Source: Chloroflexota bacterium (GTDB lineage Bacteria; Chloroflexota; Anaerolineae; Promineifilales; Promineifilaceae). Taken from it: a stretch of DNA of 64,000 nt. The translations under genes were made by a program, and so were the position numbers. The stretch lies in assembly GCA_017993775.1 (NCBI GenBank), contig JAGOMA010000002.1, positions 62,001 through 126,000 on the forward strand, given 5' to 3'. Positions 53,001 through 60,945 of the stretch are shown here, piece by piece. Position 1 is the stretch's first letter. Each line of letters starts with the position of its first letter. Under the pieces are notes generated by a model. That model saw nothing but the letters and a program-made list of their open reading frames with translations, was not told the DNA's origin and did no database searches.

Positions 53001-54726
53001 AGAAAACACGGCGGCTCCGGCAAGAGTGGTGGTGGATTACGGCCGTAAACTCGAAGCCGCCATCCAGACCATCGAAGCCGATATTGCCGCCTACCCCGCC
53101 ATCCAGCAGCAGTACCCGGCCCGCTGGCTGGCCATCAAACTCCTGGAACAGGACCGCGATCTACAAACCCGCCTGCTGTCTATACAAGGCGGCCCGGCGC
53201 TGCTGACCAAAGCGCAGCTCGCCTATGCTCGCCTCGCTGGCGACTATGGCGAAGAGATCGACGTGCTGATCGCCGACCGCCGCTACACCTACATTCACGA
53301 ACTGGTCGGGCGCGTGATGCACAAGCCGCCCGAAACCCTCTCCCTCACCGACCGGATCGACCGCCTGGTGACCCATCGCCTGCTAGGCGTGCCCATTTTT
53401 ATGGCCGTGATGTGGGTGGTGTTTAAGCTGACGGCCGTTGTCTCCGCGCCGCTGCTCGATTGGGTAGATGGCGTGATCAGCGGCCCCGTCACCCATTGGG
53501 CCACAATCGTCATGGGCTGGGTTGGCCTGGGCGGCTCCTGGGTAGAGGCATTGTTAGTGGATGGCGTGATCACCGGCGTGGGCGGCGTGCTGGTCTTTGT
53601 GCCGGTGCTGATGTTCCTCTACGTCTCGCTGGCCGTGCTGGAAGACACCGGCTACATGGCCCGTGCCGCCTTCGTGATGGACGGGTTGATGAACCGCATC
53701 GGCCTGCAAGGCAAAAGCTTTTTGCCCATGATGGTTGGTTTTGGCTGCACCGTGCCGGCCATCTACGCCACGCGCACCCTGGAAAACGAAAAAGATCGCA
53801 TCCTCACCGGCCTGCTGGTGCCCTTTATGAGCTGCGGGGCGCGCCTGCCGGTGTACGTGCTGTTTGCCACCGTGTTTTTCTCGGCGTATGCCGGGGCGGT
53901 GGTGTTTAGCATGTACGTGCTGGGGATTGTAACGGCCGTTCTCCTCGGCCTCATCCTGCGCAAAACCCTCTTCAAAGACAAAGAACAAACCGCCCTGCTG
54001 ATGGAACTGCCGCCCTACCGCCGCCCCAACTGGCGCACCATCTGGTTGCACACCTGGGAGCGCACGCGCTCTTTCATCCAAAACGCCTGGTCACTTATCC
54101 TCATCACCAGCGTCGTTTTGTGGCTGCTGATGGCCATCCCTGTGGGCGCGGACGGTGGCTCTTTTGCCAACACCGACGTGGACCACAGTTTGTTTTCATC
54201 TGTCGCCGGAGCCATCAGCCCGGCGCTGGAGCCGCTGGGCTTTGGGACGTGGGAGGCCAGCGGCGCGTTGATCAGCGGCTTTGTGGCCAAAGAAGTGGTG
54301 GTCAGCACCTTTGCGCAGGTGTATGGCCTGCAAGACAGCGGCGCAGCGGCCGCGCCGACGACCTTTGGGCAGGATGTGGTGGAGATTGTGCGCGGGTTTG
54401 GCACGGCCGTTCTCGATACCGTCAAAGCCATCCCGCTTATCGTCGGCCTTGATGTGCGCGGCGAGAGCAGCGAGACGATTCCTGGCGGCCTGCGCCAGGC
54501 CGTGTACGAAGGCTTCAACGCTTCCAGCGGCGGCCACGCAGCCCTGGCCGGTCTGGCTTTTATGGTCTTTGTGCTTATTTACACCCCCTGCATGGTTGCC
54601 GCCGCCGCCGAACGACACGAATTGGGCGCCAAGTGGATGTGGCGCAGCGTCATCGGGCAGCTTGTTTTGGCCTGGCTGATGGCTTTGGCCGTCTTTCAGG
54701 GCGGCCTGCTGTTGGGATTAGGATAA
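52987..54726 (+). CDS. feoB: FeoB C-terminal part: helical domain and ferrous permease
   Basis: A 579-residue protein starting in the middle of FeoB: helical GDI domain ([19 protein letters not shown]... [14 protein letters not shown]), then Gate motifs around [60 protein letters not shown] and further helices. Transports Fe(II) inward when the GTPase is bound. ATG 52987 overlaps the end of the GTPase gene by 14 bases and has a GGAGG site eight bases upstream, so it is likely translated on its own. A sequencing or biological frameshift is the alternative: the two parts would be one protein if one base were gained near 52990. Confidence 0.88.
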   Translation: MPLLKENTAAPARVVVDYGRKLEAAIQTIEADIAAYPAIQQQYPARWLAIKLLEQDRDLQTRLLSIQGGPALLTKAQLAYARLAGDYGEEIDVLIADRRYTYIHELVGRVMHKPPETLSLTDRIDRLVTHRLLGVPIFMAVMWVVFKLTAVVSAPLLDWVDGVISGPVTHWATIVMGWVGLGGSWVEALLVDGVITGVGGVLVFVPVLMFLYVSLAVLEDTGYMARAAFVMDGLMNRIGLQGKSFLPMMVGFGCTVPAIYATRTLENEKDRILTGLLVPFMSCGARLPVYVLFATVFFSAYAGAVVFSMYVLGIVTAVLLGLILRKTLFKDKEQTALLMELPPYRRPNWRTIWLHTWERTRSFIQNAWSLILITSVVLWLLMAIPVGADGGSFANTDVDHSLFSSVAGAISPALEPLGFGTWEASGALISGFVAKEVVVSTFAQVYGLQDSGAAAAPTTFGQDVVEIVRGFGTAVLDTVKAIPLIVGLDVRGESSETIPGGLRQAVYEGFNASSGGHAALAGLAFMVFVLIYTPCMVAAAAERHELGAKWMWRSVIGQLVLAWLMALAVFQGGLLLGLG

Positions 54727-54732
54727 CAGTTT

Positions 54733-54993
54733 ATGCTGAAAGAAGTCTTGCACGCGATTGAATCGGCCAACGGCCCTGTCCATGTAGCCGAGTTGAGCCG
54801 CCAGTTGGGGATCGAGCGCACGGCGCTGGAAGGGATGATTGCTTATTGGGTGCAGCACGGCCGTTTGCAAGACGATTCCGCTCCCCAAGAAAGCTGCGAC
54901 CCGGGCGGCCACTGCGGCCCGACCTGCACCGGCACGGCCACCTGCGCCTTCGTAGTGAAAATGCCCAAATCATACAGCGTGAAACGGAGCTAG
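54733..54993 (+). CDS. FeoC-like protein with four-cysteine cluster
   Basis: An 86-residue protein: an N-terminal winged helix (MLKEVLHAIESANGPVHVAELSRQLGIERTALEGMIAYWVQHGRL, ~1-45) and a Cys-rich stretch CDPGGHCGPTCTGTATC (C-x5-C-x3-C-x5-C, ~54-71). FeoC proteins carry four Cys that bind an Fe-S cluster, which could sense oxygen or iron and protect FeoB. Start ATG 54733 lies six bases after the FeoB stop, in the operon. Assignment rests on position and cysteine pattern. Confidence 0.72.
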   Translation: MLKEVLHAIESANGPVHVAELSRQLGIERTALEGMIAYWVQHGRLQDDSAPQESCDPGGHCGPTCTGTATCAFVVKMPKSYSVKRS

Positions 54994-55047
54994 CGCGAGA
55001 GCGAGCGCGAGTGGAAGGAAAACACTCTTGTTCCGGCTAAAAAGGGC

Positions 55048-55249
55048 TTGACACGGCCAAATAGCTATGCTACCTTCTTAACCATGAGATACACGCACAA
55101 CAACCAATTATTGTTAGGCCATTTGTTACTTGGCAGTCCTGCTGCCAGAGTGGGTTGGCGCGTGCCCCAAAGTTGGTCCATTTAGCAACATCTCCTTGTT
55201 GATTTTGTAAAAAGGCCACAGGCACAAGCCCTGTGGCCTTTTGTTTTTT
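55048..55249 (+). ncRNA. Promoter-to-terminator unit without a convincing gene
   Basis: TTGACA at 55048-55053 followed 17 bases later by TACCTT gives a moderate promoter, and a strong terminator ends the unit at 55249. The ~170 bases between encode at most a 33-residue peptide (ATG 55084 to TAG 55185) without a ribosome site. It may be a small RNA or a small-peptide mRNA. I do not recognise an RNA family, and no GGTTC or tRNA-like arms were found. Confidence 0.35.
55209..55249 (+). terminator. Rho-independent terminator of the unnamed unit
   Basis: AAAAGGCCACAGG (55210-55222) pairs with CCTGTGGCCTTTT (55230-55242), loop of 7, then GTTTTTTC. Strong. Confidence 0.9.
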
Positions 55250-55261
55250 CAGCCTTGTTTT

Positions 55262-55296
55262 CCAGCCACGCCGCCCACCGCGTGGCTTTTTGTTTT
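55262..55296 (+). terminator. Second tandem terminator
   Basis: AGCCACGC (55264-55271) pairs with GCGTGGCT (55280-55287), followed by TTTTGTTTT. It lies just after the first and before leuS, so two terminators seal this boundary. Confidence 0.8.
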
Positions 55297-55304
55297 CTGA
55301 TGGG

Positions 55305-55332
55305 TACACGGATGACACGGATAACACGAATT
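55305..55332. repeat. ACACGGAT short repeat
   Basis: TACACGGATGACACGG then ATAACACGAATT: three nine-base units of the type ACACGGATG. Common short tandem tract between the terminators and leuS. Confidence 0.6.
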
Positions 55333-55366
55333 GAAAGGATCTTTGTAAAGGTCAAAAGTTAGACGT

Positions 55367-55453
55367 CGTCATTCTGAACGGAGTCTGCGGAGTGAAGAAT
55401 CTCTGATTGTCTGCCGCCAGGGGATTCTTCCTCGAAGACTCGTCAGAATGACG
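55367..55453. repeat. GTCATTCTGA inverted repeat (MITE-like hairpin)
   Basis: CGTCATTCTGA at 55367-55377 and TCAGAATGACG at 55443-55453 are inverted, with inner GAAGAATC (55394-55401) matching GATTCTTC (55423-55430). It is an 87-base mobile-type hairpin of the kind seen in many genomes (GTCATTCTGAG...CTCAGAATGAC); no transposase is near. It lies in the leuS leader. Confidence 0.8.
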
Positions 55454-55495
55454 GCGAAGAACTTCATAATTCATCATTTTTTTGGAGAGTAAACG

Positions 55496-57970
55496 ATGAC
55501 AACCAAACCTAACCGACAAGCACACGGCCGTTACCCCTTCCCGGCCATCGAAGCAAAATGGCGGCCCTATTGGCAGGCTAACGACCTGTACCAGACCGGC
55601 CATGATCCGGCCAAACCGGACGTGTACATTCTGGATTTTTTCCCGTACCCGTCGGGCGATGGGCTGTCGGTGGGACACGGCCGTAACTACGTGCCCACCT
55701 GCGTCAGCAGCCGCTTTATGCGCATGAACGGCCGTAACGTGCTGCACCCGATGGGTTGGGACGCCTTCGGCCTGCCCGCCGAAAACTACGCCATTCGCCA
55801 CGGCATCCATCCCCGCCAGAGCAGCGCCCAATTTTCCGCCACCTACAAACGCCAGATGCAGCTGCTGGAATGCTCCTACGACTGGTCGCGCGAGTTCAGC
55901 TCCACCGACCCGGCCTATTACCGCTGGACGCAGTGGTTTTTCCTGCTGCTGTTTAAGCGCGGGCTGGCTTACCGCGCCCCCGGCAGCCAGTGGTGGTGCC
56001 CCCAATGCCAGACCATCCTGGCCAATGAACAGGTAGAAGACGGCCGTTGCTGGCGCTGCGGCACGCCGGTCGTCAAAAAAGAGCTGGACCAGTGGTACTT
56101 TAAAATCACCGCCTACGCCGACCGGCTGCTGGCCGATCTGGACACGGTGGACTGGCCGGAAGCCATCAAAATTATGCAGCGCAACTGGATTGGCCGTTCT
56201 GAAGGCGCGGAAGTGTTGTTTGACGTGGCGGATTGCGAGCCGATTTCCGTTTTCACCACCCGACCGGACACGCTGTTTGGCGTGACGTTTCTGGCGCTGG
56301 CCCCGGAGCATCCGCTGGTAAACCAGATTACCACGCCGGAGTGGGAAACGGCCGTCGCCCAATACGCCGCCCAGACCCAGCAGCGCAGCGACATCGATCG
56401 CCAATCGACCGAACAGGAAAAAACCGGGGTCTTCACCGGCGCTTATGCCAGCCACCCGCTGCACGGCGGGCGCATTCCCATCTGGGTGGCGGATTATGTG
56501 CTGCCTGGCTACGGCAGCGGCGCGGTGATGGGCGTACCCGCCCACGACACGCGCGACTTCGCCTTCGCCCACAAGTACGATCTGCCCATCGTCGAGGTAG
56601 TCTGTGCAGATGGGACGGCGCAGGGAACGGCCGTCTGCCACACCGCCCCCGGCGTGATGATCCATTCCGGCCCGTACTCCGGGCAGACCTCCGCCGCGGG
56701 CGGCGCGGCCATCGTCGCCGACCTGGCGGTGCAGGGCCAGGGGCAGCCGCAAACCAGCTACAAAATCCGCGACTGGCTGATCTCGCGGCAGCGCTACTGG
56801 GGCGCGCCCATTCCCATCGTCCACTGCCCGGCGTGCGGCCCCGTGGCCGTGCCGGAAGACCAACTGCCGGTCCTGCTGCCGGACACCACCGATTTTGCGC
56901 CGGCAGGCGACGGCCGTTCCCCCCTGGCGCGCATCGACGAGTGGGTGCAAACCACCTGCCCACAGTGCGCCGGCCCGGCTCGCCGCGAAACCGACACCAT
57001 GGACGGCTTCGCCTGCTCCTCCTGGTACTTCCTGCGCTTCCCCAATCCGCAGTACGATGAGGGGCCGTTTGACCCGACGGCCGTGCGCCGCTGGCTGCCG
57101 GTGGAGACGTATGTGGGTGGGGCGGAACACGCCGTCATGCACTTGCTGTACGCCCGTTTCTGGACCAAAGTGATGGCCGACGCCGGGCTGATCGACTTCG
57201 TGGAACCGTTCACCCAACTGCGCAATCAAGGGATTCTGCTGGCGGCCAGCGACGGCCGTCGCATGTCCAAATCGCGCGGCAACGTGGTTACGCCCGACGC
57301 CATGATCGCCCGCTACGGCACGGACGCGCTGCGCGCCTATCTGCTGTTCCTGGGTCCGTTCGACGCCGAAGTAACCTGGGACGAGGCCGGGATTCGCGGG
57401 GTGACACGCTTTCTGGATAAATTTTGGCGGCTGGCGGGGGGATTTAACACCGAGGCGCAGAGGCGCGGAGAGGAAAAGGAAGATGCCGGCTTTGAGCGGC
57501 GGCGGCATCAGGTGATTCAGCGGGTGACGGGGGATATGGCGGAGTTTCGCTTTAATACGGCCGTGGCCGCCCTGATGGAATACCTGAACTATCTGACCGA
57601 CTACCGGGATGCGGCCATTTCGGCGGCGCAGTGGCGGCGGACGCTGGAGAGCTTTACACTGCTGCTGGCCCCCATTTGCCCGTTCATCAGCGAGGAGGTG
57701 TGGCAGACTTCGCTGGGGCACGGCTCATCGGTCCACCGGCAGGCATGGCCCAGGTTTGACGAGGCGCTGACGGTGGCCGCGCAGGTGACGTTGCCGGTGC
57801 AGGTGAATGGCAAGGTGCGCGACCGGATTGTGGTGGCGGTGGATGCGGCGGCGGATGTGGTGGGGGAAACGGCCGTGTCGGCGCCGGGTGTGCAGCGGCA
57901 CGTAAACGGCCGTGCCATCCAACAACTCATCATCGTGCCCAACAAGCTGGTGAATATAGTGGTGGGATAA
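55496..57970 (+). CDS. leuS: Leucyl-tRNA synthetase
   Basis: An 824-residue class I synthetase: FFPYPSGDGLSVGHGRNY is the HIGH-type motif (residues ~45-63), MGWDAFGLPAENYAI is the conserved following block, an editing CP1 domain carries the zinc-like Cys pairs (CPQCQTILANEQVEDGRCWRCG), and RMSKSRGN is the KMSKS loop (~585). Then CxxC, and the C-terminal domain ends LPVQVNGKVRDRIVV. It charges tRNA-Leu. A repeat-encoded stretch NTEAQRRGEEKEDAGFERRR at residues ~650-670 lies between the catalytic core and the anticodon-binding helices. ATG 55496 follows GGAGAG. Confidence 0.94.
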   Translation: MTTKPNRQAHGRYPFPAIEAKWRPYWQANDLYQTGHDPAKPDVYILDFFPYPSGDGLSVGHGRNYVPTCVSSRFMRMNGRNVLHPMGWDAFGLPAENYAIRHGIHPRQSSAQFSATYKRQMQLLECSYDWSREFSSTDPAYYRWTQWFFLLLFKRGLAYRAPGSQWWCPQCQTILANEQVEDGRCWRCGTPVVKKELDQWYFKITAYADRLLADLDTVDWPEAIKIMQRNWIGRSEGAEVLFDVADCEPISVFTTRPDTLFGVTFLALAPEHPLVNQITTPEWETAVAQYAAQTQQRSDIDRQSTEQEKTGVFTGAYASHPLHGGRIPIWVADYVLPGYGSGAVMGVPAHDTRDFAFAHKYDLPIVEVVCADGTAQGTAVCHTAPGVMIHSGPYSGQTSAAGGAAIVADLAVQGQGQPQTSYKIRDWLISRQRYWGAPIPIVHCPACGPVAVPEDQLPVLLPDTTDFAPAGDGRSPLARIDEWVQTTCPQCAGPARRETDTMDGFACSSWYFLRFPNPQYDEGPFDPTAVRRWLPVETYVGGAEHAVMHLLYARFWTKVMADAGLIDFVEPFTQLRNQGILLAASDGRRMSKSRGNVVTPDAMIARYGTDALRAYLLFLGPFDAEVTWDEAGIRGVTRFLDKFWRLAGGFNTEAQRRGEEKEDAGFERRRHQVIQRVTGDMAEFRFNTAVAALMEYLNYLTDYRDAAISAAQWRRTLESFTLLLAPICPFISEEVWQTSLGHGSSVHRQAWPRFDEALTVAAQVTLPVQVNGKVRDRIVVAVDAAADVVGETAVSAPGVQRHVNGRAIQQLIIVPNKLVNIVVG
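57452..57476 (+). repeat. GAGGCGC heptamer tract within leuS
   Basis: GAGGCGC, AGAGGCG, CGGAGAG in seven-base register, coding for EAQRRGEEK. The insert keeps the frame. It is absent from typical LeuRS at this place. Confidence 0.65.
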
Positions 57971-57989
57971 TAAAAAAAGAGTAACCATA

Positions 57990-58050
57990 CAAACCCCAAG
58001 GGTTTGCACCTGAGGATTTGGATTATTTGGGTATCAAACCCTTGGGGTCT
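57990..58050. repeat. CCCTAAGGG intergenic element, copy 8
   Basis: Left CAAACCCCAAGGGTTTG, right CAAACCCTTGGGGTCT, with CAAG/CTTG cores instead of CTAAG. The 3' flank TGCCAGAGAAGCCTGAATAG matches that of copy 1. Between convergent leuS and the LysM gene. Confidence 0.8.
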
Positions 58051-58074
58051 TGCCAGAGAAGCCTGAATAGTTAC

Positions 58075-58112
58075 AAAAAAGATTGGTCCAATCTTGGAGA
58101 TTGGACCAATCT
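58075..58112 (-). terminator. Terminator of the LysM gene (minus strand)
   Basis: AGATTGGTCCAATCT (58080-58094) and AGATTGGACCAATCT (58098-58112) are perfect inverse repeats with a 3-base loop; on the minus strand a run of six T follows. Each arm is itself nearly palindromic (AGATTGG/CCAATCT), an unusual doubled structure. Confidence 0.85.
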
Positions 58113-58154
58113 AATACACGTTGCACTAACGGCTTATGGCTGACAGCCAACAAC

Positions 58155-58604
58155 CTACGGAATGCACAATACCTGCCCGGCGTAAATCAGGTTCAGGTTG
58201 TAAATGCGGTTCGCCTGAGCGATAGACCAGGGGTTTGTCCCATACCAGGCGCTAATCCGATTCAGGTTGTCGCCGTACTGGACAGTGTGATAGTAACGAC
58301 AAAATGCGGGCGGCGACGGCGGCGCGGGCGGCATATAGTTGCTGGGGATAAACAGCACCGTACCGGCGAAAATGAGATTGGGATTCCAAATTTGCGGGTT
58401 GGCGGCCATAATCGCCTGTGTCGTCGTGCCGTAAAGACGAGCAATACTGGACAGTGTTTCACCCCAACGAATGGTGTGGTACACCCCGCCAGTTTGCTGC
58501 GCGGGCGCTGCTTGCGTGGTGGCCGTCAGCCCAAGCAGCAGCACAAACGCCAATACCAGAACCAGCAACATTTTTTGCTTGCTAAAGCGTTGGATAATCT
58601 GCAT
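58155..58604 (-). CDS. Secreted protein with two LysM domains
   Basis: A 149-residue protein: signal peptide (MLLVLVLAFVLLLGLTATTQA), LysM 1 YHTIRWGETLSSIARLYGTTTQAIMAANPQIWNPNLIFAGTVLFIP, a Pro-rich bridge, and LysM 2 YHTVQYGDNLNRISAWYGTNPWSIAQANRIYNLNLIYAGQVLCIP. LysM binds N-acetylglucosamine glycans such as peptidoglycan. Both domains carry the YHTVxxGDxLxxI form. It has no enzymatic part. ATG 58604 follows AGGAGGA; the upstream frame is longer but not supported. It has its own terminator and promoter. Confidence 0.88.
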   Translation of the reverse strand: MQIIQRFSKQKMLLVLVLAFVLLLGLTATTQAAPAQQTGGVYHTIRWGETLSSIARLYGTTTQAIMAANPQIWNPNLIFAGTVLFIPSNYMPPAPPSPPAFCRYYHTVQYGDNLNRISAWYGTNPWSIAQANRIYNLNLIYAGQVLCIP

Positions 58605-58684
58605 ATTTCCTCCTGCGTATTGCGAAATAGCTGTCTTGGTGACAGCATAACCGACCCAATGCACCTTAACATAAAGGCGAATTT

Positions 58685-58714
58685 ACTATAGCATATTTAT
58701 AAGATGGCTGACAA
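58685..58714 (-). promoter_or_regulatory. Promoter of the LysM gene
   Basis: Minus strand: TTGTCA (58714-58709), 18 bases, TATAGT (58690-58685) with a TGC extension just before it. It is 80 bases upstream of the LysM start. Confidence 0.6.
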
Positions 58715-58756
58715 GGGGGGAGCAGGCTAGATTATGCGAAAAAAACGCGTTTTTCA

Positions 58757-58788
58757 CAAAAAAAGACGGCCGTAAAACGGCCGTCTTC
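58757..58788 (-). terminator. Terminator of efp, made of two ACGGCCGT copies
   Basis: AAGACGGCCGT (58763-58773) and ACGGCCGTCTT (58777-58787) form an 11-base stem around AAA; on the minus strand it is followed by a run of at least seven T. The stem is two octamers in opposite sense, so the iterated palindrome serves as a terminator here. Confidence 0.88.
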
Positions 58789-58848
58789 TCATTACAAAAT
58801 TTTTGCGCAGCCAAAACGTCCACATTCCAGTTTTGGCAGATGGATCAA

Positions 58849-59406
58849 TTAGGCGCGAGTGCTGTATTCGCCTGTTTCCGTATTCACTTTAATGCGGTCA
58901 CCTATCTGGATGAACAGCGGCGTTTTCACGCGCAGACCCGTTTCTGTGACTACTTCTTTGGTCGCGCCGGTTGCCGTATCGCCGGCCACCGCATTTTCCG
59001 CCTCAACAACTTCAAATTCCATCGATTTAGGCAAAATATAGTCCAGAATTTCACCTTCATACGACAGCAGTTCCAGTTCCATGTTATCCCGCAGATAGTG
59101 CTTATCATCTTCCAGGACGGCATGAGCGACCTGCTTTTGCTCAAAGGTGTCGGTATTCATGAAAACGTGGAATTGGCCGTCATCATACAGGTACTGGTAG
59201 GTAACTTTATCCAGACGAATATCTTCCACGCGGTCACCAGAAGTGAAGGTTATTTGCAAGTTCGACCCGGTGCGTAAATCTTTGACATTTACGCGGATGG
59301 TTGCTTTGCCGCGCCCTGGTTTGTTGTGGCTGTATTCGGTTACTTTATACAAATTGTCGTTTAGGGTGAAAGAGACCCCACGACGCAGTTGATTTACATC
59401 AATCAT
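58849..59406 (-). CDS. efp: Elongation factor P
   Basis: A 185-residue three-domain EF-P: KOW-like N-terminus (MIDVNQLRRGVSFTLNDNLYKVTEY), loop SHNKPGRGKATIRVNVKDLRTG, then two OB domains ending EFEVVEAENAV... RIKVNTETGEYSTRA. It rescues ribosomes stalled at polyproline. The tip residue is Arg32 (PGRG) rather than the usual Lys. A rhamnosylating (EarP) or other partner is not in the window. Start ATG 59406. Polyproline-rich linkers in the neighbouring lipoproteins would rely on EF-P. Confidence 0.92.
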   Translation of the reverse strand: MIDVNQLRRGVSFTLNDNLYKVTEYSHNKPGRGKATIRVNVKDLRTGSNLQITFTSGDRVEDIRLDKVTYQYLYDDGQFHVFMNTDTFEQKQVAHAVLEDDKHYLRDNMELELLSYEGEILDYILPKSMEFEVVEAENAVAGDTATGATKEVVTETGLRVKTPLFIQIGDRIKVNTETGEYSTRA

Positions 59407-59476
59407 TTTTTGACGCTCCTGTTGTCAATATAAATTATGGAAACACTTGGCTGATGCCCTGACCGGCAGGGAAGTT

Positions 59477-59641
59477 TTAAACGAAGGGGTCGCGGCGCGC
59501 GCGACGATTCCACCATAAAACGGCCGTTGACGAACCCGCCAACAATAACACCCCGGCAATGAACCATAAAAGTTCATTGAGCGGCGTTTCGCTGGTCATG
59601 GAAAAACTGCCCAACTCGATGACAAGCGGCCAAATAATCAT
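59477..59641 (-). CDS. Small single-helix membrane protein (54 residues)
   Basis: A 54-residue frame, MIIWPLVIELGSF... NELLWFIAGVLLLAGSSTAVLWWNRRARRDPFV, with one helix of about 20 residues and a basic C-terminus that would stay inside. It is about 70 bases upstream of efp, same strand, and has a GGAG just before the ATG at 59641. The octamer codes STAV at residues ~39-42. I do not recognise the family. Confidence 0.55.
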   Translation of the reverse strand: MIIWPLVIELGSFSMTSETPLNELLWFIAGVLLLAGSSTAVLWWNRRARRDPFV

Positions 59642-59782
59642 GACTCCAGTTTATCATATTTTACAGCCATGTTAAAATAGGCTCGATCGATCAGTTTATC
59701 GGCCACAGATTCGCAGATTTTCTTTGTATCCATGTGTATCTGCGTTCATCCATATCACCAATTTTGCTCAAGGAGACTTTTT
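59642..59782. other. Intergenic region before ridA
   Basis: No gene seen. It includes a stretch (59700-59752) with the words CCACAGATTCGCAGATT and ATCTGCGTTCATCC, direct and inverted versions of a short dispersed word family. The ridA ribosome site AGGAGA lies at its end. Confidence 0.5.
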
Positions 59783-60169
59783 ATGACCAAAGAAATCATT
59801 CACACGGACCATGCCCCGGCGGCATTGGGACCCTATTCGCAGGCCGTGAAAGTGGGCAATCTGATTTTTACGGCCGGTCAGGTGGGTTTAGACCCGGCGA
59901 CCGGCAAGTTGGTGGAAGACGATATTAGCATCCAGACAGAGCGGGTGCTGCAAAACCTGACGGCCGTTCTGGCGGCCGCCGGAGCCACGCTGGACAATGT
60001 GGTGAAATGCACCGTCTTTTTAAAGGACATGGGCGAGTTTGCGGCGATGAATGCGGTATACGGCCGTTACTTTACCCAACAGCACCCGGCTCGCTCGGCC
60101 GTACAGGTGGCCGCGCTGCCATTAGGCGCGCGCGTGGAAATCGAAGCCATCGCCCTGCTATCCAATTAG
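59783..60169 (+). CDS. ridA: RidA family deaminase (enamine/imine deaminase)
   Basis: A 128-residue protein: GPYSQAVKVGNLIFTAGQVGLDP near 15-37, the Arg of HPARSAVQVAALPLGARVEIEAIAL (near 105), and NVVKCTVFLKDMGEFAAMNAVYGRYF. This is the RidA/YjgF trimer fold that hydrolyses reactive enamines made by PLP enzymes. ATG 59783 follows AGGAGA; the longer frame is not conserved. It lies nine bases before the response regulator gene, perhaps in one unit. Confidence 0.93.
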   Translation: MTKEIIHTDHAPAALGPYSQAVKVGNLIFTAGQVGLDPATGKLVEDDISIQTERVLQNLTAVLAAAGATLDNVVKCTVFLKDMGEFAAMNAVYGRYFTQQHPARSAVQVAALPLGARVEIEAIALLSN

Positions 60170-60178
60170 GTTCCATTC

Positions 60179-60871
<693 letters not shown>

Positions 60872-60945
60872 GCGCTTTCGATTTTACAAAAGCATTACAC
60901 ATTCCTCATCTCCCCTTCAGTTTCAGGCGATAAACTGGAATCACT

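Noticed and set aside
55367..55453. T-box or leader peptide upstream of leuS
   Set aside because: No T-box core (AGGGUGGNACCGCG) is visible; the inverted pair is explained by the dispersed repeat. The leader of the proS operon likewise shows no T-box.
55352..57721. A 789-codon open frame on - opposite leuS
   Set aside because: Same reason: the opposite strand codes for a highly conserved LeuRS; the frame's translation is compositionally biased (His/Arg/Gln/Gly-rich) and has no recognisable domain.
9328..58050. CCCTAAGGG elements as CRISPR repeats
   Set aside because: They are scattered singly over 49 kb with no regular spacer pattern, so they are not an array. No CRISPR array or cas gene was seen.
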